13,156 nt of DNA from an uncultured Eubacteriales bacterium (GTDB taxonomy: Bacteria > Bacillota > Clostridia > Christensenellales > UBA1242). The notes beneath the pieces are model-generated. The model saw only the letters and a program-made list of their open reading frames with translations, did not search any database and was not told the DNA's origin. Positions 1 through 9,402 of this stretch are shown piece after piece. How positions within the stretch are numbered: position 1 is the first letter of the stretch; each line of letters opens with the position of its first letter. A program made the translations under genes and the position numbers. The stretch lies in the NCBI GenBank assembly GCA_949096025.1, contig CARXKP010000029.1:1-13156 (forward strand). The letters are read 5' to 3'.

Positions 1-10
1 ATAGTTAAAT

Positions 11-39
11 AAAAAGCGACAGTTATACTGTCGCTTTTT
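11..39 (-). terminator. Strong intrinsic terminator overlapping the 3' end of the COG2426 gene
   Basis: The hairpin has a 12-bp arm (AAAAAGCGACAG at 11-22), a 5-nt loop (23-27) and a perfect complementary arm (28-39). It has a G+C-rich core and A/T flanks on both sides, so it can terminate in either direction. The stop codon of the minus-strand gene (23-25) lies in the loop, so the last codons of the gene form one arm. It could also serve a convergent gene to the left of the window. Confidence 0.9.
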
Positions 40-625
40 TAAAATTTTTAAACATTGAAATGAATAAATCAAAAAGAAAAAATATTATTATAATGATTAA
101 AGAAATTATCAAAATATAAGAAATGGAATTTGTAAATAATGTACATAGTAAAGTGATAGCGGAAGCAGAGATAAAATTACCTATTGCAATGGATAAAAAG
201 GAATATTTAAATTCTAAATTCGTAAAACCAGCTATAAGACTGCTTGCCCAAACGCCTGTAAGAGGTAAAGGAATTGCTACAAAACCTGTTAAAGAAAGAT
301 ATTTTACAAAGTTATTTGCTTTTTGGTCAATTTGTGAACTTTTAGAAGAATAACGATTTAAAAATTTAGAACAAACGAAACCGCTAGTTTTCTTTTTAAG
401 CTTTCTTGCTAAAATCATTATTAAAAAACAAGGAAGTAGAGAACCTATAAAACTTAAAATTAATGCCATTATTGGAGAAAATGCTTTATCGCCCCAAATA
501 TCTGTATTCATTGCAAAAGGAATTGCTATTTTACTTTCAAGGCTTGGACATAATGAAATAATCATTATTGCCAGCCATACACAATTTTCAAAATTGTTTA
601 AAAAGAAATCAATCAAATTTTCCAT
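23..625 (-). CDS. COG2426 family small membrane protein (putative small multidrug export protein)
   Basis: This is a 200-residue polytopic inner-membrane protein of the family usually labelled small multi-drug export protein (COG2426). That label is poorly tested and the substrate is unknown. The sequence shows hydrophobic segments near residues 15-38, 50-73, 108-135, 140-165 and 168-192. Family signatures are a PSLESKIAIPFA block (27-38), which matches the usual P-x-x-E-x-x-x-A-I-P, and IPLPLTGVW (118-126). Length is normal for the family. The ATG at 623-625 gives the expected N-terminus, but no Shine-Dalgarno precedes it. A TATAAT lies only 11 nt upstream (637-642) with a weak -35, so the mRNA may be nearly leaderless. 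It sits downstream of the rny terminator and is probably monocistronic. Family assignment is fairly sure; function is not. Confidence 0.8.
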   Translation of the reverse strand: MENLIDFFLNNFENCVWLAIMIISLCPSLESKIAIPFAMNTDIWGDKAFSPIMALILSFIGSLLPCFLIMILARKLKKKTSGFVCSKFLNRYSSKSSQIDQKANNFVKYLSLTGFVAIPLPLTGVWASSLIAGFTNLEFKYSFLSIAIGNFISASAITLLCTLFTNSISYILIISLIIIIIFFLFDLFISMFKNFKKATV

Positions 626-720
626 ATAACTATATTATTATAAGAGACTTAAAAATATTCAATAATAAAATGATTCGTTATATTAAAATATTTAAAAATG
701 TATAGAAGTTTTTAAAATAA

Positions 721-753
721 ATAAAAAAAAATCATACTTAAACAGTATGATTT
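721..753 (-). terminator. Intrinsic terminator of rny
   Basis: On the minus strand the arm AAATCATACT (744-753) pairs with AGTATGATTT (729-738) across a 5-nt loop, followed by a T-rich run (721-728). The stem begins about 10 bases after the rny stop codon. It separates rny from the downstream COG2426 gene. Confidence 0.88.
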
Positions 754-762
754 TTATAATTT

Positions 763-2352
763 TTATTTGGCTGTTTCTGTGAATCTTTTTTCTCTTATAA
801 CAACAACTTTAATTTGTCCAGGATATTGCATTTCTTGTTCTATTTTCTTTGAAATATCTTTTGCAAGGAAGAGTGCATTATTATCGTTAACTTGATCTGG
901 CTTAACAATAATACGGACTTCTCTACCTGCTTGAATTGCAAATGATTTTTCAACCCCATTGAATTCGTTACAAATACTTTCAAGTTGCTGTAAGCGTTTA
1001 ATGTAATTTTCCAGACTTTCTCTTCTAGCTCCTGGTCTAGCACTTGAAATAGCATCTGCTACTTGAACAAGTATAGCTTCTATAGAATTAAATGGCACCT
1101 CTCCGTGGTGAGCGTGAATACAATGAACTACTTCTTCACTTTCTTTATATTTTTTCGCTAAATCCACGCCAATAGATACGTGGGTCCCTTCAACTTCGTG
1201 ATCAAGAGCTTTACCAATATCGTGAAGCAAACCTCCGCGTTTTGCAACTTGCACATTAACTCCAAGTTCTGTTGCAAGAAGGCCTGCAATAACAGATGTT
1301 TCAATACTATGTTTTAAACAATTTTGTCCATAACTAGTTCTATATTTAAGTCTACCTAGAACCTTTACTAGTTCAGGATTTAAATTGTAAATACCTACAT
1401 CATTGCAAGCATTTTCCCCTGCTTCTTTAATGATTTTTTCAACATCTTTAGTTGCTTTTTCAACTATTTCTTCAATTCTTGCAGGATGAATTCTTCCATC
1501 AACAATTAACCTTTCAAGGCTTAGTCTTGCAACCTCTCTTCTTACAGGGTCAAAACTAGAAATAGTAATAGATTCTGGAGTGTCGTCAACAATAAGATCA
1601 ACTCCGGTAACGCTTTCAATAGCACGAATATTTCTTCCTTCACGACCAATAATTCTTCCTTTCATATCGTCATTTGGAAGTGTAACAGATGATACTGTAA
1701 ATTCTGAAGAAAGATCTGTGGCACATTTTTGAATAGCCCCAACAACAATGTTTCTTGCAAGTTTTTCTGCATTTTCTTTTGCTTCATCTTCAATGTTCTT
1801 TACAAGGATTCCTGCATCTTTTTTTGCTTCATCAGTTATATTTTCTATTAAAATATCTTTAGCTTCTTTTTTAGTTAAACCTGATATTTTTTCAAGTTTT
1901 TCTGTGATTTGAAGTTTAATTTCTTCTTGTTCTTTAATCTTTTCTTCAAGTTTTACTTTATCACCATCTAATTTGTTTTTTTCATTATCTAATTGTTCAC
2001 TTTTTGTATCAAGTAAAATTTCTTTTTTTGTAAGATATTCTTCTCTTTGGTCTAATCTTTCTTCTTGTTTTTGAATCTCTGCTCTTCTTTCTTTTGCGTC
2101 ATTATTTGCATCATCTCTAATTTTTTGAGCTTCATCTTTTGCTTCTAATAATGATTCTTTTTTAATGCTTTTTGCTTCTGCGTACGCCTCTTCAATTATC
2201 TTAACAGCATTTGATTTACTTTTACCTATTTTTTTACTTGTTAAAGTACCGTAAATTAAAATACCAATAACTGCACCGACGATAAGTGCAATTACTCCGC
2301 TAACTACTCCGGCGGTTACAGCAGCACTGCATAAAATGCTTAAACTGCTCAT
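763..2352 (-). CDS. rny: Ribonuclease Y
   Basis: RNase Y is the membrane-anchored endoribonuclease that starts bulk mRNA decay in Firmicutes and acts in the degradosome-like complex at the inner membrane. The 529 residues show the full family architecture. An N-terminal membrane helix (about 12-35) is followed by a long charged coiled coil (about 45-205). Next come a KH RNA-binding domain with [12 protein letters not shown] at 232-243 and a metal-dependent HD domain with [12 protein letters not shown] around 375-386 (H377-D378), and a conserved C-terminal tail. Length is typical. The ATG at 2350-2352 follows AAAGGGG at suitable spacing. It has its own promoter (2394-2422) and terminator (721-753), so it is monocistronic, although it lies directly after the ruv-que operon. 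No key residue appears to be missing. Confidence 0.97.
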   Translation of the reverse strand: MSSLSILCSAAVTAGVVSGVIALIVGAVIGILIYGTLTSKKIGKSKSNAVKIIEEAYAEAKSIKKESLLEAKDEAQKIRDDANNDAKERRAEIQKQEERLDQREEYLTKKEILLDTKSEQLDNEKNKLDGDKVKLEEKIKEQEEIKLQITEKLEKISGLTKKEAKDILIENITDEAKKDAGILVKNIEDEAKENAEKLARNIVVGAIQKCATDLSSEFTVSSVTLPNDDMKGRIIGREGRNIRAIESVTGVDLIVDDTPESITISSFDPVRREVARLSLERLIVDGRIHPARIEEIVEKATKDVEKIIKEAGENACNDVGIYNLNPELVKVLGRLKYRTSYGQNCLKHSIETSVIAGLLATELGVNVQVAKRGGLLHDIGKALDHEVEGTHVSIGVDLAKKYKESEEVVHCIHAHHGEVPFNSIEAILVQVADAISSARPGARRESLENYIKRLQQLESICNEFNGVEKSFAIQAGREVRIIVKPDQVNDNNALFLAKDISKKIEQEMQYPGQIKVVVIREKRFTETAK

Positions 2353-2368
2353 ATTTTCCCCTTTTATA

Positions 2369-2387
2369 GATAGAAATTTACTCTATC
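2369..2387 (-). other. Hairpin at the predicted 5' end of rny mRNA
   Basis: GATAGA and TCTATC (6 bp, 7-nt loop) lie within a few bases of the transcription start predicted from the rny promoter, about 35 nt before the ATG. A terminal stem can shield mRNA 5' ends from nucleases. The role here is inference and the stem is A/T-rich. Confidence 0.35.
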
Positions 2388-2393
2388 AAATTA

Positions 2394-2422
2394 AGTATAA
2401 TATAATTAATTGATAAAGTCAA
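2394..2422 (-). promoter_or_regulatory. Promoter of rny (TTGACT-17-TATACT)
   Basis: The -35 TTGACT lies at 2417-2422 and the -10 TATACT at 2394-2399, separated by exactly 17 nt, matching a SigA-type housekeeping promoter. The predicted start is near 2387, leaving a leader of about 35 nt before rny. It lies just beyond the tgt terminator. Confidence 0.75.
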
Positions 2423-2461
2423 ATAATTATGTAACATAAAAATGCAATAATTGAATTATAA

Positions 2462-2487
2462 TAAAAAACTTGTGAAAGTTCACAAGT
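2462..2487 (-). terminator. Intrinsic terminator of the ruvCAB-queA-tgt operon
   Basis: ACTTGTGA (rc of 2480-2487) pairs with TCACAAGT (rc of 2468-2475) over a 4-nt loop that can close by two more pairs. A T-run follows at 2462-2467. The stem starts three bases after the tgt stop codon and marks the operon end. Confidence 0.9.
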
Positions 2488-2490
2488 CTT

Positions 2491-3681
<1,191 letters not shown>

Positions 3682-3689
3682 TTATATAG

Positions 3690-4724
3690 TTAATAAATAA
3701 ACATAGCATCTCCAAATGAAAAAAATCTATATTTTTCATTAACAGCTATTTTGTAAATATTCATTGTATTTTCATAACCTGCAAAAGCTGAAATCAACAT
3801 AATAAGAGTACTTTCTGGAAGATGAAAATTCGTAATAAGTGCATCAACCACCTTAAATTTATAAGGCGGATAAATAAAAATATTTGTTTCTCTTTTCTGT
3901 GGTACGATTATACCCTTATCATTTGTACAGGATTCAAGAACTCTAACTGAAGTAGTTCCTACAGCAATTATTCTTCTATTTTCTTTTTTTGCTTTATTTA
4001 AAATATTTGCATTTTCTTCTGTCATTTCAATATATTCACTATGCATATCGTGTTTAAGAATATTATCCTCTTTAACAGGTCTAAATGTGCCAAGTCCTAC
4101 ATGCAAAAGAACTTGTACAATCTCTACACCTTTTTTTTTAATTCTTTCAAGTAATTCTTGAGTAAAATGTAAACCTGCTGTTGGTGCTGCAGAAGAACCT
4201 TCTACTTTGGAGTATACAGTTTGGTAGCGTTCTTTATCTTTTAGTTTGTTATGAATATATGGAGGAAGTGGAACTTGTCCAACTTCACTTAATCTATCTT
4301 CGAATACACCATTAAATATAAATTTTATTTTACAACTACCATATTCACCTTTTGAAAGAATTTTGCAAGATAAATTTTCATTAAATATTATATCGGTATC
4401 TTCGCTGAGTCTTTTTGCTGGTTTTGCTATTACTTCCCAATCTGTAAGGTTTAATCGTTTTTGAAGTAATATTTCTATTTTTGCACCAGTAGATTTAAAA
4501 CCAAACAATCTTGCGGGTAATACTCTTGTATTATTTATTACTAGAATATCCCCACTATGAAGATAGTCAATGATATTATAAAAGATTTTATGTTCAATTG
4601 TATTTTTAGTTTTATCATATACTAACAATCTTGAACTATCTCTAGGTTCTACTGGAGTTTGAGCAATAAGTTCCTCGGGTAAATCATAATAGTAACTGCT
4701 TTTCAATAATAAATTCTTATCCAT
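3690..4724 (-). CDS. queA: S-adenosylmethionine:tRNA ribosyltransferase-isomerase
   Basis: QueA transfers and rearranges the ribosyl group of SAM onto the preQ1 base in tRNA, making epoxyqueuosine after Tgt has inserted preQ1. The 344 residues match the family from end to end. They include the N-terminal [12 protein letters not shown] (13-24), SRLLV (31-35), [14 protein letters not shown] (62-75), the highly conserved [12 protein letters not shown] (177-188), a GLGTFRPV block near 210 and the C-terminal [21 protein letters not shown] at 4722-4724 has AAGGAG six bases upstream. It starts three bases after the ruvB stop, so it is co-transcribed and probably coupled to ruvB. The ruv-queA-tgt linkage is common in Firmicutes. 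Confidence 0.98.
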   Translation of the reverse strand: MDKNLLLKSSYYYDLPEELIAQTPVEPRDSSRLLVYDKTKNTIEHKIFYNIIDYLHSGDILVINNTRVLPARLFGFKSTGAKIEILLQKRLNLTDWEVIAKPAKRLSEDTDIIFNENLSCKILSKGEYGSCKIKFIFNGVFEDRLSEVGQVPLPPYIHNKLKDKERYQTVYSKVEGSSAAPTAGLHFTQELLERIKKKGVEIVQVLLHVGLGTFRPVKEDNILKHDMHSEYIEMTEENANILNKAKKENRRIIAVGTTSVRVLESCTNDKGIIVPQKRETNIFIYPPYKFKVVDALITNFHLPESTLIMLISAFAGYENTMNIYKIAVNEKYRFFSFGDAMFIY

Positions 4725-4727
4725 TGA

Positions 4728-5738
4728 TTACTCCTTTACAGGCATAATTAAGCCAAAATGTTTATAGGCGGGCTCTAAAGCAACACGTCCTCTTGGAGTT
4801 CTAGAAATAAAACCAAGTTGGAGTAGATATGGCTCATATACATCTTCAATAGTTGTTGCATCTTCACTTATTGTTGCTGCTAAAGTATCAAGCCCTACTG
4901 GACCACCTGCAAATTTATTCATAATGGAAAGCATAATTTTTCTATCTATTGTGTCAAGTCCTAGGTCGTCTATTTCCATAACTTGTAATGTTTTTATAGC
5001 AATATTTTTTGTTACATTTCCTTCGCCAATAACTTGAGCATAATCACGTACGCGTTTTAAAAGTCTATTTGCTATACGAGGAGTCCCTCTTGATCTTTTG
5101 GCTATTTCATAACAAGCATCTTTATCAATTTTTACACCTAGGATGTTCGCAGAACGCTCAATTATAATTTCAAGTTCCTCGGCATTGTAAAGTTCAAGTC
5201 TGCAAATAACACCAAATCTATCACGTAGAGGATTTGTTAACATACCTGCTCTAGTAGTAGCGCCAATTAAGGTAAAAGGTTTAATTTTTAAGCGCATATT
5301 TCTAGCTGATGGACCTTTACCAACAATAAAATCTAGTGCAAAATCTTCCATTGCGGGATATAATATCTCTTCTACAGTTTTGTTTAATCTATGAATTTCA
5401 TCTATAAATAAAACATCATTTTGATTCAGGTTTGTTAAGATTGCTGCAAGATCTGCAGCGTGCTCTATTGCAGGACCAGAAGTTACCTTAAATTGTGAAC
5501 CTAATTCATTTGCAATTATATGAGATAGTGTGGTTTTTCCCAAACCCGGAGGACCATAAAGTAATACGTGATCAAGACTTTCCTTTCTTGTTTTTGCGGC
5601 CTGAATATATATTTTTAAAGCTTCTTTTGCTTTTGTTTGTCCTATATATTCATCAAAAGATGTTGGTCTTAGAGAATTTTCAATTTCAGCATCAGTGAGA
5701 TTTTTTGTACTTGTAATAAATCTTTCTGTCTCTTCCAT
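4728..5738 (-). CDS. ruvB: Holliday junction branch-migration ATPase RuvB
   Basis: RuvB forms the hexameric AAA+ motors that, bound to RuvA, drive branch migration of Holliday junctions during recombinational repair. The 336-residue protein has the N-terminal [11 protein letters not shown] (24-34), Walker [10 protein letters not shown] (62-70), Walker B VLFIDEIH (109-116), the RuvB signature GATTRAG (159-165) and the arginine finger in RDRFG (172-176). A C-terminal winged-helix domain contains [12 protein letters not shown]. Length is normal. The ATG at 5736-5738 overlaps the ruvA stop by one base (TAATG). A run of five Gs lies upstream within ruvA as the ribosome site, consistent with translational coupling and balanced RuvA/RuvB supply. 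Confidence 0.99.
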   Translation of the reverse strand: MEETERFITSTKNLTDAEIENSLRPTSFDEYIGQTKAKEALKIYIQAAKTRKESLDHVLLYGPPGLGKTTLSHIIANELGSQFKVTSGPAIEHAADLAAILTNLNQNDVLFIDEIHRLNKTVEEILYPAMEDFALDFIVGKGPSARNMRLKIKPFTLIGATTRAGMLTNPLRDRFGVICRLELYNAEELEIIIERSANILGVKIDKDACYEIAKRSRGTPRIANRLLKRVRDYAQVIGEGNVTKNIAIKTLQVMEIDDLGLDTIDRKIMLSIMNKFAGGPVGLDTLAATISEDATTIEDVYEPYLLQLGFISRTPRGRVALEPAYKHFGLIMPVKE

Positions 5739-6328
5739 TAGCCTTTATACCCCCTTAATGCTTTTGATATTATTTCTTCTGCTGTTGCATTGTTTGCAGA
5801 ATATGAACGAGCAAGCATATATGCATCATTTTTATTTATGCCAAGACTAATCAATGTATCTGTTGCCATTTGAACAGCATTCTCATCAAAGTCCATTGAT
5901 TCATTATTGATTTCAGTTCCGGATATTGGAGAAATTTTATCTTTAAGTTCTAGACATAGTCTTTCAGCGGTTTTTTTACCTAATCCTTTTATTTTAGAAA
6001 GAAGTTTGTCATCACCTTTTACTATTGCAATAGTTAAATCACTTAAAGATAAACCTGATAATATTGATATTGCCATTTTAGGACCTATACCACTTACTGT
6101 TATAAGTTTAAAAAATAAGTCTCTTTCTTCTTGAGATGAAAAACCATATAAACTAATATCATCTTCTCTTACTGCCATATAAGTATAGATTTTAATATTA
6201 TTACCTTCTAAAGGAAGCGTTGCAAGGGAGTTGTTTGATATACATAACTCAAAACCGACTCCACCTACATTTAGGCAAAGATAATTTTCTCTTTTTTCTT
6301 CTATTGTTCCAATTAAAAACGAAATCAT
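5738..6328 (-). CDS. ruvA: Holliday junction DNA-binding protein RuvA
   Basis: RuvA forms tetramers that hold the Holliday junction open and recruit RuvB. The 196-residue protein shows the N-terminal OB-fold domain (1-63, beginning MISFLIGTI). Two helix-hairpin-helix motifs follow (VSGIGPKMA near 79-87 and [12 protein letters not shown] near 112-123). After an acidic variable linker comes a small C-terminal UBA-like domain that contacts RuvB. Length is typical. ATG at 6326-6328 is preceded by AAGGAG with about five bases of spacing. It starts 15 bases after the ruvC stop and overlaps ruvB by one base, so the three ruv genes form a single transcription unit. Confidence 0.98.
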   Translation of the reverse strand: MISFLIGTIEEKRENYLCLNVGGVGFELCISNNSLATLPLEGNNIKIYTYMAVREDDISLYGFSSQEERDLFFKLITVSGIGPKMAISILSGLSLSDLTIAIVKGDDKLLSKIKGLGKKTAERLCLELKDKISPISGTEINNESMDFDENAVQMATDTLISLGINKNDAYMLARSYSANNATAEEIISKALRGYKG

Positions 6329-6343
6329 TTTTTCTCCTTGACT

Positions 6344-6832
6344 TTATGCTTTATTAAAGTTAAGCACTGGACTTGTTTGGCTATGACAAATAGCAACTGC
6401 TAGAGCATCAGCAGCATCATCTGGTTTTGGTATTTTATCTAGTCCTAAAATCGCTTTAACCATATATTGAATTTGTGCTTTTTCTGCTCTTCCATTGCCA
6501 GTTAAGGCTTGTTTTATTTGAAGTGGCGTATATTCATAAATTGAACCGCAATATTTTTGACAGGCTAGAACAATAACTCCTCTCGCTTGAGCTACTTGAA
6601 TTACAGTTTTTTGATTTTTAAAATAAAATAATTCTTCTATTGCAACAACATCAGGCTTATATTTTTCAAATAAAAACTTAAGACTTGCATCTATTGCTTC
6701 AAGTCTAATAGCCATTGAATCTTCTTTTGGAGTTGTAATAGCTCCGTAATCTATAACCATATTTTGTTTATTAGTATCAATAATGCCATATCCAACAATG
6801 GCATAACCTGGGTCAATTCCTAAAATTACCAT
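6344..6832 (-). CDS. ruvC: Crossover junction endodeoxyribonuclease RuvC
   Basis: RuvC is the dimeric, Mg2+-dependent resolvase that makes symmetric cuts in Holliday junctions after RuvAB branch migration. The 162 residues have the RNase H-like fold markers: LGIDPG with catalytic D7, VVAIEELF with E66, and DDAADALAVA with D139 and D142. Length is standard. The ATG at 6830-6832 gives the canonical MVILGIDPG start. No Shine-Dalgarno lies upstream. Instead a -10 TAAAAT ends six bases before the ATG, with TTGACT 17 bases further up. Transcription should therefore begin at or next to the start codon, and the mRNA is probably leaderless. It is the first gene of the ruvCAB-queA-tgt operon. Confidence 0.98.
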   Translation of the reverse strand: MVILGIDPGYAIVGYGIIDTNKQNMVIDYGAITTPKEDSMAIRLEAIDASLKFLFEKYKPDVVAIEELFYFKNQKTVIQVAQARGVIVLACQKYCGSIYEYTPLQIKQALTGNGRAEKAQIQYMVKAILGLDKIPKPDDAADALAVAICHSQTSPVLNFNKA

Positions 6833-6838
6833 AGTGAT

Positions 6839-6867
6839 ATTTTACTATAATTATAGAATTAAGTCAA
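6839..6867 (-). promoter_or_regulatory. Promoter of the ruvCAB-queA-tgt operon (TTGACT-17-TAAAAT)
   Basis: The -35 TTGACT lies at 6862-6867 and the -10 TAAAAT at 6839-6844, with a 17-nt spacer. Only six bases separate the -10 from the ruvC ATG, which places +1 at about the A of the start codon. It follows the terminator of the upstream orphan gene. Confidence 0.7.
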
Positions 6868-6884
6868 ATAATTAAGGGATTAGA

Positions 6885-6919
6885 ATAATAAAAATCATAG
6901 AGATTTATCCCTATGATTT
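6885..6919 (-). terminator. Intrinsic terminator of the orphan gene upstream of ruvC
   Basis: On the minus strand AAATCATAG (rc of 6911-6919 region) pairs with CTATGATTT (rc of 6892-6900) across a 10-nt loop, followed by TTTATTATT. The stem lies right after the stop codon of the gene at 6922-7449. It isolates that gene from the ruvC promoter. Confidence 0.8.
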
Positions 6920-6921
6920 AT

Positions 6922-7449
6922 TTACATTTCATTAATATAAGGTTCTAACCTACAATAACTTTCATAATCAAGACCGGTTACTTTTTGATAACAAGAATTT
7001 TTATCATCTAAAAGTGAATATAATTTTGTTCCGTGAAAATCTATGAAAATGTTATTATTATTTTTTGCTTCTGTATCTAGACTTTCTATAACTTGGTCAA
7101 GGTCCTCCCAAACTCCTTCTAACTGAGTTGCTGTATTTATAATTTCTTTGCTTGTTTGTGTTTTTTTAGTTCTTTTTGGAGTTGCTTTTTTAGCTACTAC
7201 TTCATTTTTCATAAAACCGTCAGGATATAATTCAAAGAAAGACATTTGTTTATATTCGCTTTTAGTTTGGGAATCAGAAGAATTAATTTCAGAAGACTTT
7301 TGCTCATTAGTGATGTTTTGTTTTGGAATTTCAGTTGTAGGAACTTGTGATTGAGCAGGACTAACATCTCTTGCTAAGTATTCTAGCCAATCTTCATTAT
7401 CTTTTTCCCAATTACTATACCAATCATTTTTTGACATATAATATTTCAT
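6922..7449 (-). CDS. Unrecognised soluble protein, possible sliding-clamp-binding peptide
   Basis: I do not recognise this 175-residue protein. It has no signal peptide or membrane segment. Three parts can be seen: a tryptophan-rich acidic N-terminus (W10, W14, W21), a low-complexity Ser/Gln/Thr/Lys linker (about 31-105, including a basic KKATPKRTKKTQ stretch at 87-98), and a more ordered C-terminal part (about 108-175) with IFIDFHGTKLYSLL and two cysteines. The linker carries QMSFF at 68-72, which resembles the bacterial beta-clamp-binding pentapeptide QL[SD]LF. The ATG at 7447-7449 is chosen because GGGG sits seven bases upstream; an in-frame ATG four codons later is possible. It has its own promoter and terminator between yebC and ruvC. 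A role near DNA replication or repair is speculative. Confidence 0.75.
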   Translation of the reverse strand: MKYYMSKNDWYSNWEKDNEDWLEYLARDVSPAQSQVPTTEIPKQNITNEQKSSEINSSDSQTKSEYKQMSFFELYPDGFMKNEVVAKKATPKRTKKTQTSKEIINTATQLEGVWEDLDQVIESLDTEAKNNNNIFIDFHGTKLYSLLDDKNSCYQKVTGLDYESYCRLEPYINEM

Positions 7450-7470
7450 ATAATATCCCCTTATAGAAAG

Positions 7471-7499
7471 ATTATAACATAATAAAATATAAATTTCAA
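7471..7499 (-). promoter_or_regulatory. Promoter of the orphan gene (TTGAAA-17-TATAAT)
   Basis: TTGAAA at 7494-7499 and a perfect TATAAT at 7471-7476 are separated by 17 nt. The predicted start is near 7464, leaving a leader of about 15 nt with GGGG before the ATG. The promoter begins 11 bases or so after the yebC stop codon, so the orphan is likely transcribed independently and strongly. Confidence 0.8.
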
Positions 7500-7509
7500 T
7501 ACTTTTTTG

Positions 7510-8244
7510 TTATTCTTCCTCTGGCAAGTTTACATTATGATAAACTTCTTGTACATCATCCAAATCTTCAAGAGTTTCTATCATTCTATTGAATTTTGTA
7601 ATCTTTTCTTCATCAAGAGTTACAAAATTGTCAGGTACCAAAGTTGTTTCTGCATTTAAAACTGTATAACCCACTCGAGACAGCTTTTCACTAATATTAT
7701 TATGTGCGTTTGCTTCTGTAATTATTTCAAAATAATCATCATATTCCATAACATCAACAGCACCTGCATCGAGAGCTGTCATCATAAGTTCATCACTGTC
7801 GGTATTTTCAGTTTTTTCAACTTCAACAATTCCTTTTCTTTGGAAAAGATAACTTACACAGCCTGTTGCTCCTAAAGAACCACCAAACTTATCAAAAGCG
7901 TGTCTAACATCGCCAGCAGTTCTGTTTTTATTATCAGTTAAACATTCAACAATAACAGCAGAGCCGCCAGTGCCATACCCTTCATAAGTACAACTTTCAT
8001 AATTTACTCCACTTAATTCTCCTGATGCTTTTTTAATACTTCTTTCAATAGAGTCATTTGGCATATTGTTTTGTTTAGCTTTAGCAATAACATCTCTAAG
8101 TTTTGGATTTGATTGAGGATCTGCTCCTCCTTGTTTAACGATTACAGCAATTTCTCTTCCAATCTTAGTAAAAATTTTCCCTTTTTGAGCATCACTTTTT
8201 CCTTTTCTAGCTTGTATATTGTGCCATTTTGAATGTCCTGACAT
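7510..8244 (-). CDS. yebC: YebC/PmpR family (TACO1-like) protein
   Basis: This is a cytoplasmic protein of the YebC/PmpR/TACO1 family. The family is annotated as transcriptional regulators, but more recent work links members to translation through difficult motifs such as polyproline. The 244 residues begin with the hallmark [11 protein letters not shown], followed by [12 protein letters not shown], the [23 protein letters not shown] region (given here by its key NxxLR and NMP residues), YEGYGTGG (about 103-110), [14 protein letters not shown], and GG(S)[11 protein letters not shown]. Length is standard. ATG at 8242-8244 has AAGGAG six bases upstream. It has its own TTGACT-17-TAAAAT promoter. 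I saw no terminator after it. The neighbourhood with ruvC is common in bacteria. Confidence 0.97.
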   Translation of the reverse strand: MSGHSKWHNIQARKGKSDAQKGKIFTKIGREIAVIVKQGGADPQSNPKLRDVIAKAKQNNMPNDSIERSIKKASGELSGVNYESCTYEGYGTGGSAVIVECLTDNKNRTAGDVRHAFDKFGGSLGATGCVSYLFQRKGIVEVEKTENTDSDELMMTALDAGAVDVMEYDDYFEIITEANAHNNISEKLSRVGYTVLNAETTLVPDNFVTLDEEKITKFNRMIETLEDLDDVQEVYHNVNLPEEE

Positions 8245-8281
8245 AAAATTCTCCTTTTTATATTTAATTTATCTATAAATT

Positions 8282-8310
8282 ATTTTATCAATTTTTATCT
8301 TATAAGTCAA
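8282..8310 (-). promoter_or_regulatory. Promoter of yebC (TTGACT-17-TAAAAT)
   Basis: TTGACT at 8305-8310 and TAAAAT at 8282-8287 are 17 nt apart, the same two hexamers as at ruvC. The predicted start is near 8275, giving a leader of about 30 nt with a good AAGGAG. It lies in the 80-bp gap after the methylase gene. Confidence 0.72.
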
Positions 8311-8324
8311 AGTTATTAAAGTAA

Positions 8325-9053
8325 TTAAAATTTATCTTTATTTAGTTCGTACATTATAATAGCTCCAGAAATTGAAGCATTAAGGCTTTCAACTCCAGCG
8401 TTCATAGGAATTTTTACTGTATGCGAACATAATGAAGCCAAGTCATCAGATATGCCTTGTCCTTCATTTCCAATAATAAGACCACATATTCCTTTAGAAT
8501 TAAATTTAAATATATTTTCACCATTCATATCAGTTGCAATTAAATTTAATTTCCATTCTTTTGCATAATGTATAAATTGCTCTTTTGATAAAGATATAAC
8601 GTGACTTTTAAAGATTGTACCCACGCTACTTCTAACAACTTTTGAATTTGTTGGTTTTACACTTGAAACTAGATAAACATAGTCAAAGCCACAAGCAATA
8701 CCTGTTCTGATAAGAGTTCCAACATTACCAGGATCTTGCAGTTCATCTAGCACTAAAAAATTCGTTTTAGGCTTTTCTACAATATGTGGTATGTATTCTA
8801 CTATACATAATACACCTTGTGGAGTTTTACAATCTGATAAAACTTCTATAGTTTTACTATCTACTTTATATATTGGGCATACATTTTTATCAAAATAATT
8901 CTTATTTTCATTATCAACAAGAATAAATTTGGGTTTCAAACCACCTGATAATGCATCTTTTATAATTTTGACATTATCTAAAAAAAGCAAACAACTATTT
9001 TCTCGTTTTTGCTTTTTTAGTAATTTAATAAAATTAGCACTTGCCTTAAGCAT
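8325..9053 (-). CDS. SpoU/TrmH-family 23S rRNA 2'-O-methyltransferase
   Basis: This enzyme should transfer a methyl group from SAM to a ribose 2'-OH in rRNA, most likely 23S. The exact target nucleotide cannot be read from sequence. The 242 residues consist of an N-terminal L30e-like substrate-binding domain (about 1-90) and a knotted SPOUT catalytic domain. SPOUT motif 1 is LDPELQDPGN-like, here DELQDPGNVGTLIR with N110 and R116. Motif 2 is GLIIGNEGQGIS (191-202, E197), and motif 3 is IPMNAGVESLNAS (215-227, N225). The ATG at 9051-9053 shares one base with the rplT stop (TAATG) and has only a distant AGGA, so its translation probably depends on rplT. Such a methylase after rplT suggests coordinated ribosome maturation. 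The closest Bacillus counterpart may be YsgA; this is uncertain. Confidence 0.93.
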   Translation of the reverse strand: MLKASANFIKLLKKQKRENSCLLFLDNVKIIKDALSGGLKPKFILVDNENKNYFDKNVCPIYKVDSKTIEVLSDCKTPQGVLCIVEYIPHIVEKPKTNFLVLDELQDPGNVGTLIRTGIACGFDYVYLVSSVKPTNSKVVRSSVGTIFKSHVISLSKEQFIHYAKEWKLNLIATDMNGENIFKFNSKGICGLIIGNEGQGISDDLASLCSHTVKIPMNAGVESLNASISGAIIMYELNKDKF

Positions 9054-9394
9054 TATTTAACTTGTCCTACAAGTGCAGCAAATGCTTCAGGTTCTCTTAC
9101 TGCCATATCAGCAAGAACTTTTCTATTAAGTTCAATACCTTTTCCTTTAAGTCCAGCAATGAATTTAGAATAAGAAATTCCATTCTGTCTGCATCCAGCA
9201 TTTATTCTAGTAATCCAAAGTGCTCTGAAATTTCTTTTTCTTAATTTACGACCAATATAAGCATATTGTCCGCTTTTCATAACTTGCTCTCTAGCAGTTC
9301 TATAAAGTTTAGATTTAGCACCTCTATAACCTTTAGCGCTTTTTAAAATTGAACGACGTTTTTTAAGTGCGTTTACAGATCTCTTTATTCTCAT
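9053..9394 (-). CDS. rplT: Large ribosomal subunit protein bL20
   Basis: bL20 binds 23S rRNA early in 50S assembly and in Firmicutes also represses its own operon by binding the leader RNA. The 113-residue sequence is typical, with a very basic N-terminal tail ([14 protein letters not shown]) and the globular domain [19 protein letters not shown] (given in the 62-80 region) ending in [10 protein letters not shown]. Start ATG at 9392-9394 follows a near-perfect AGGAGG, where the rpmI stop codon TAG overlaps the ribosome site. It is followed by a one-base overlap with the SpoU methylase. Infers autoregulation through the leader at 10129-10259. Confidence 0.99.
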   Translation of the reverse strand: MRIKRSVNALKKRRSILKSAKGYRGAKSKLYRTAREQVMKSGQYAYIGRKLRKRNFRALWITRINAGCRQNGISYSKFIAGLKGKGIELNRKVLADMAVREPEAFAALVGQVK

Positions 9395-9402
9395 AATACC
9401 TC

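Noticed and set aside
123..353. Plus-strand open frame of 76 codons
   Set aside because: It lies antisense to the COG2426 gene, has no ribosome site and shows no family features. The same holds for other plus-strand frames in tgt, ruvB, ruvA, rplT, infC and proS.
840..1055. Minus-strand second frame inside rny (also inside proS at 11321-11536)
   Set aside because: These are out-of-frame shadows in intact, family-typical genes with no evidence of a frameshift.
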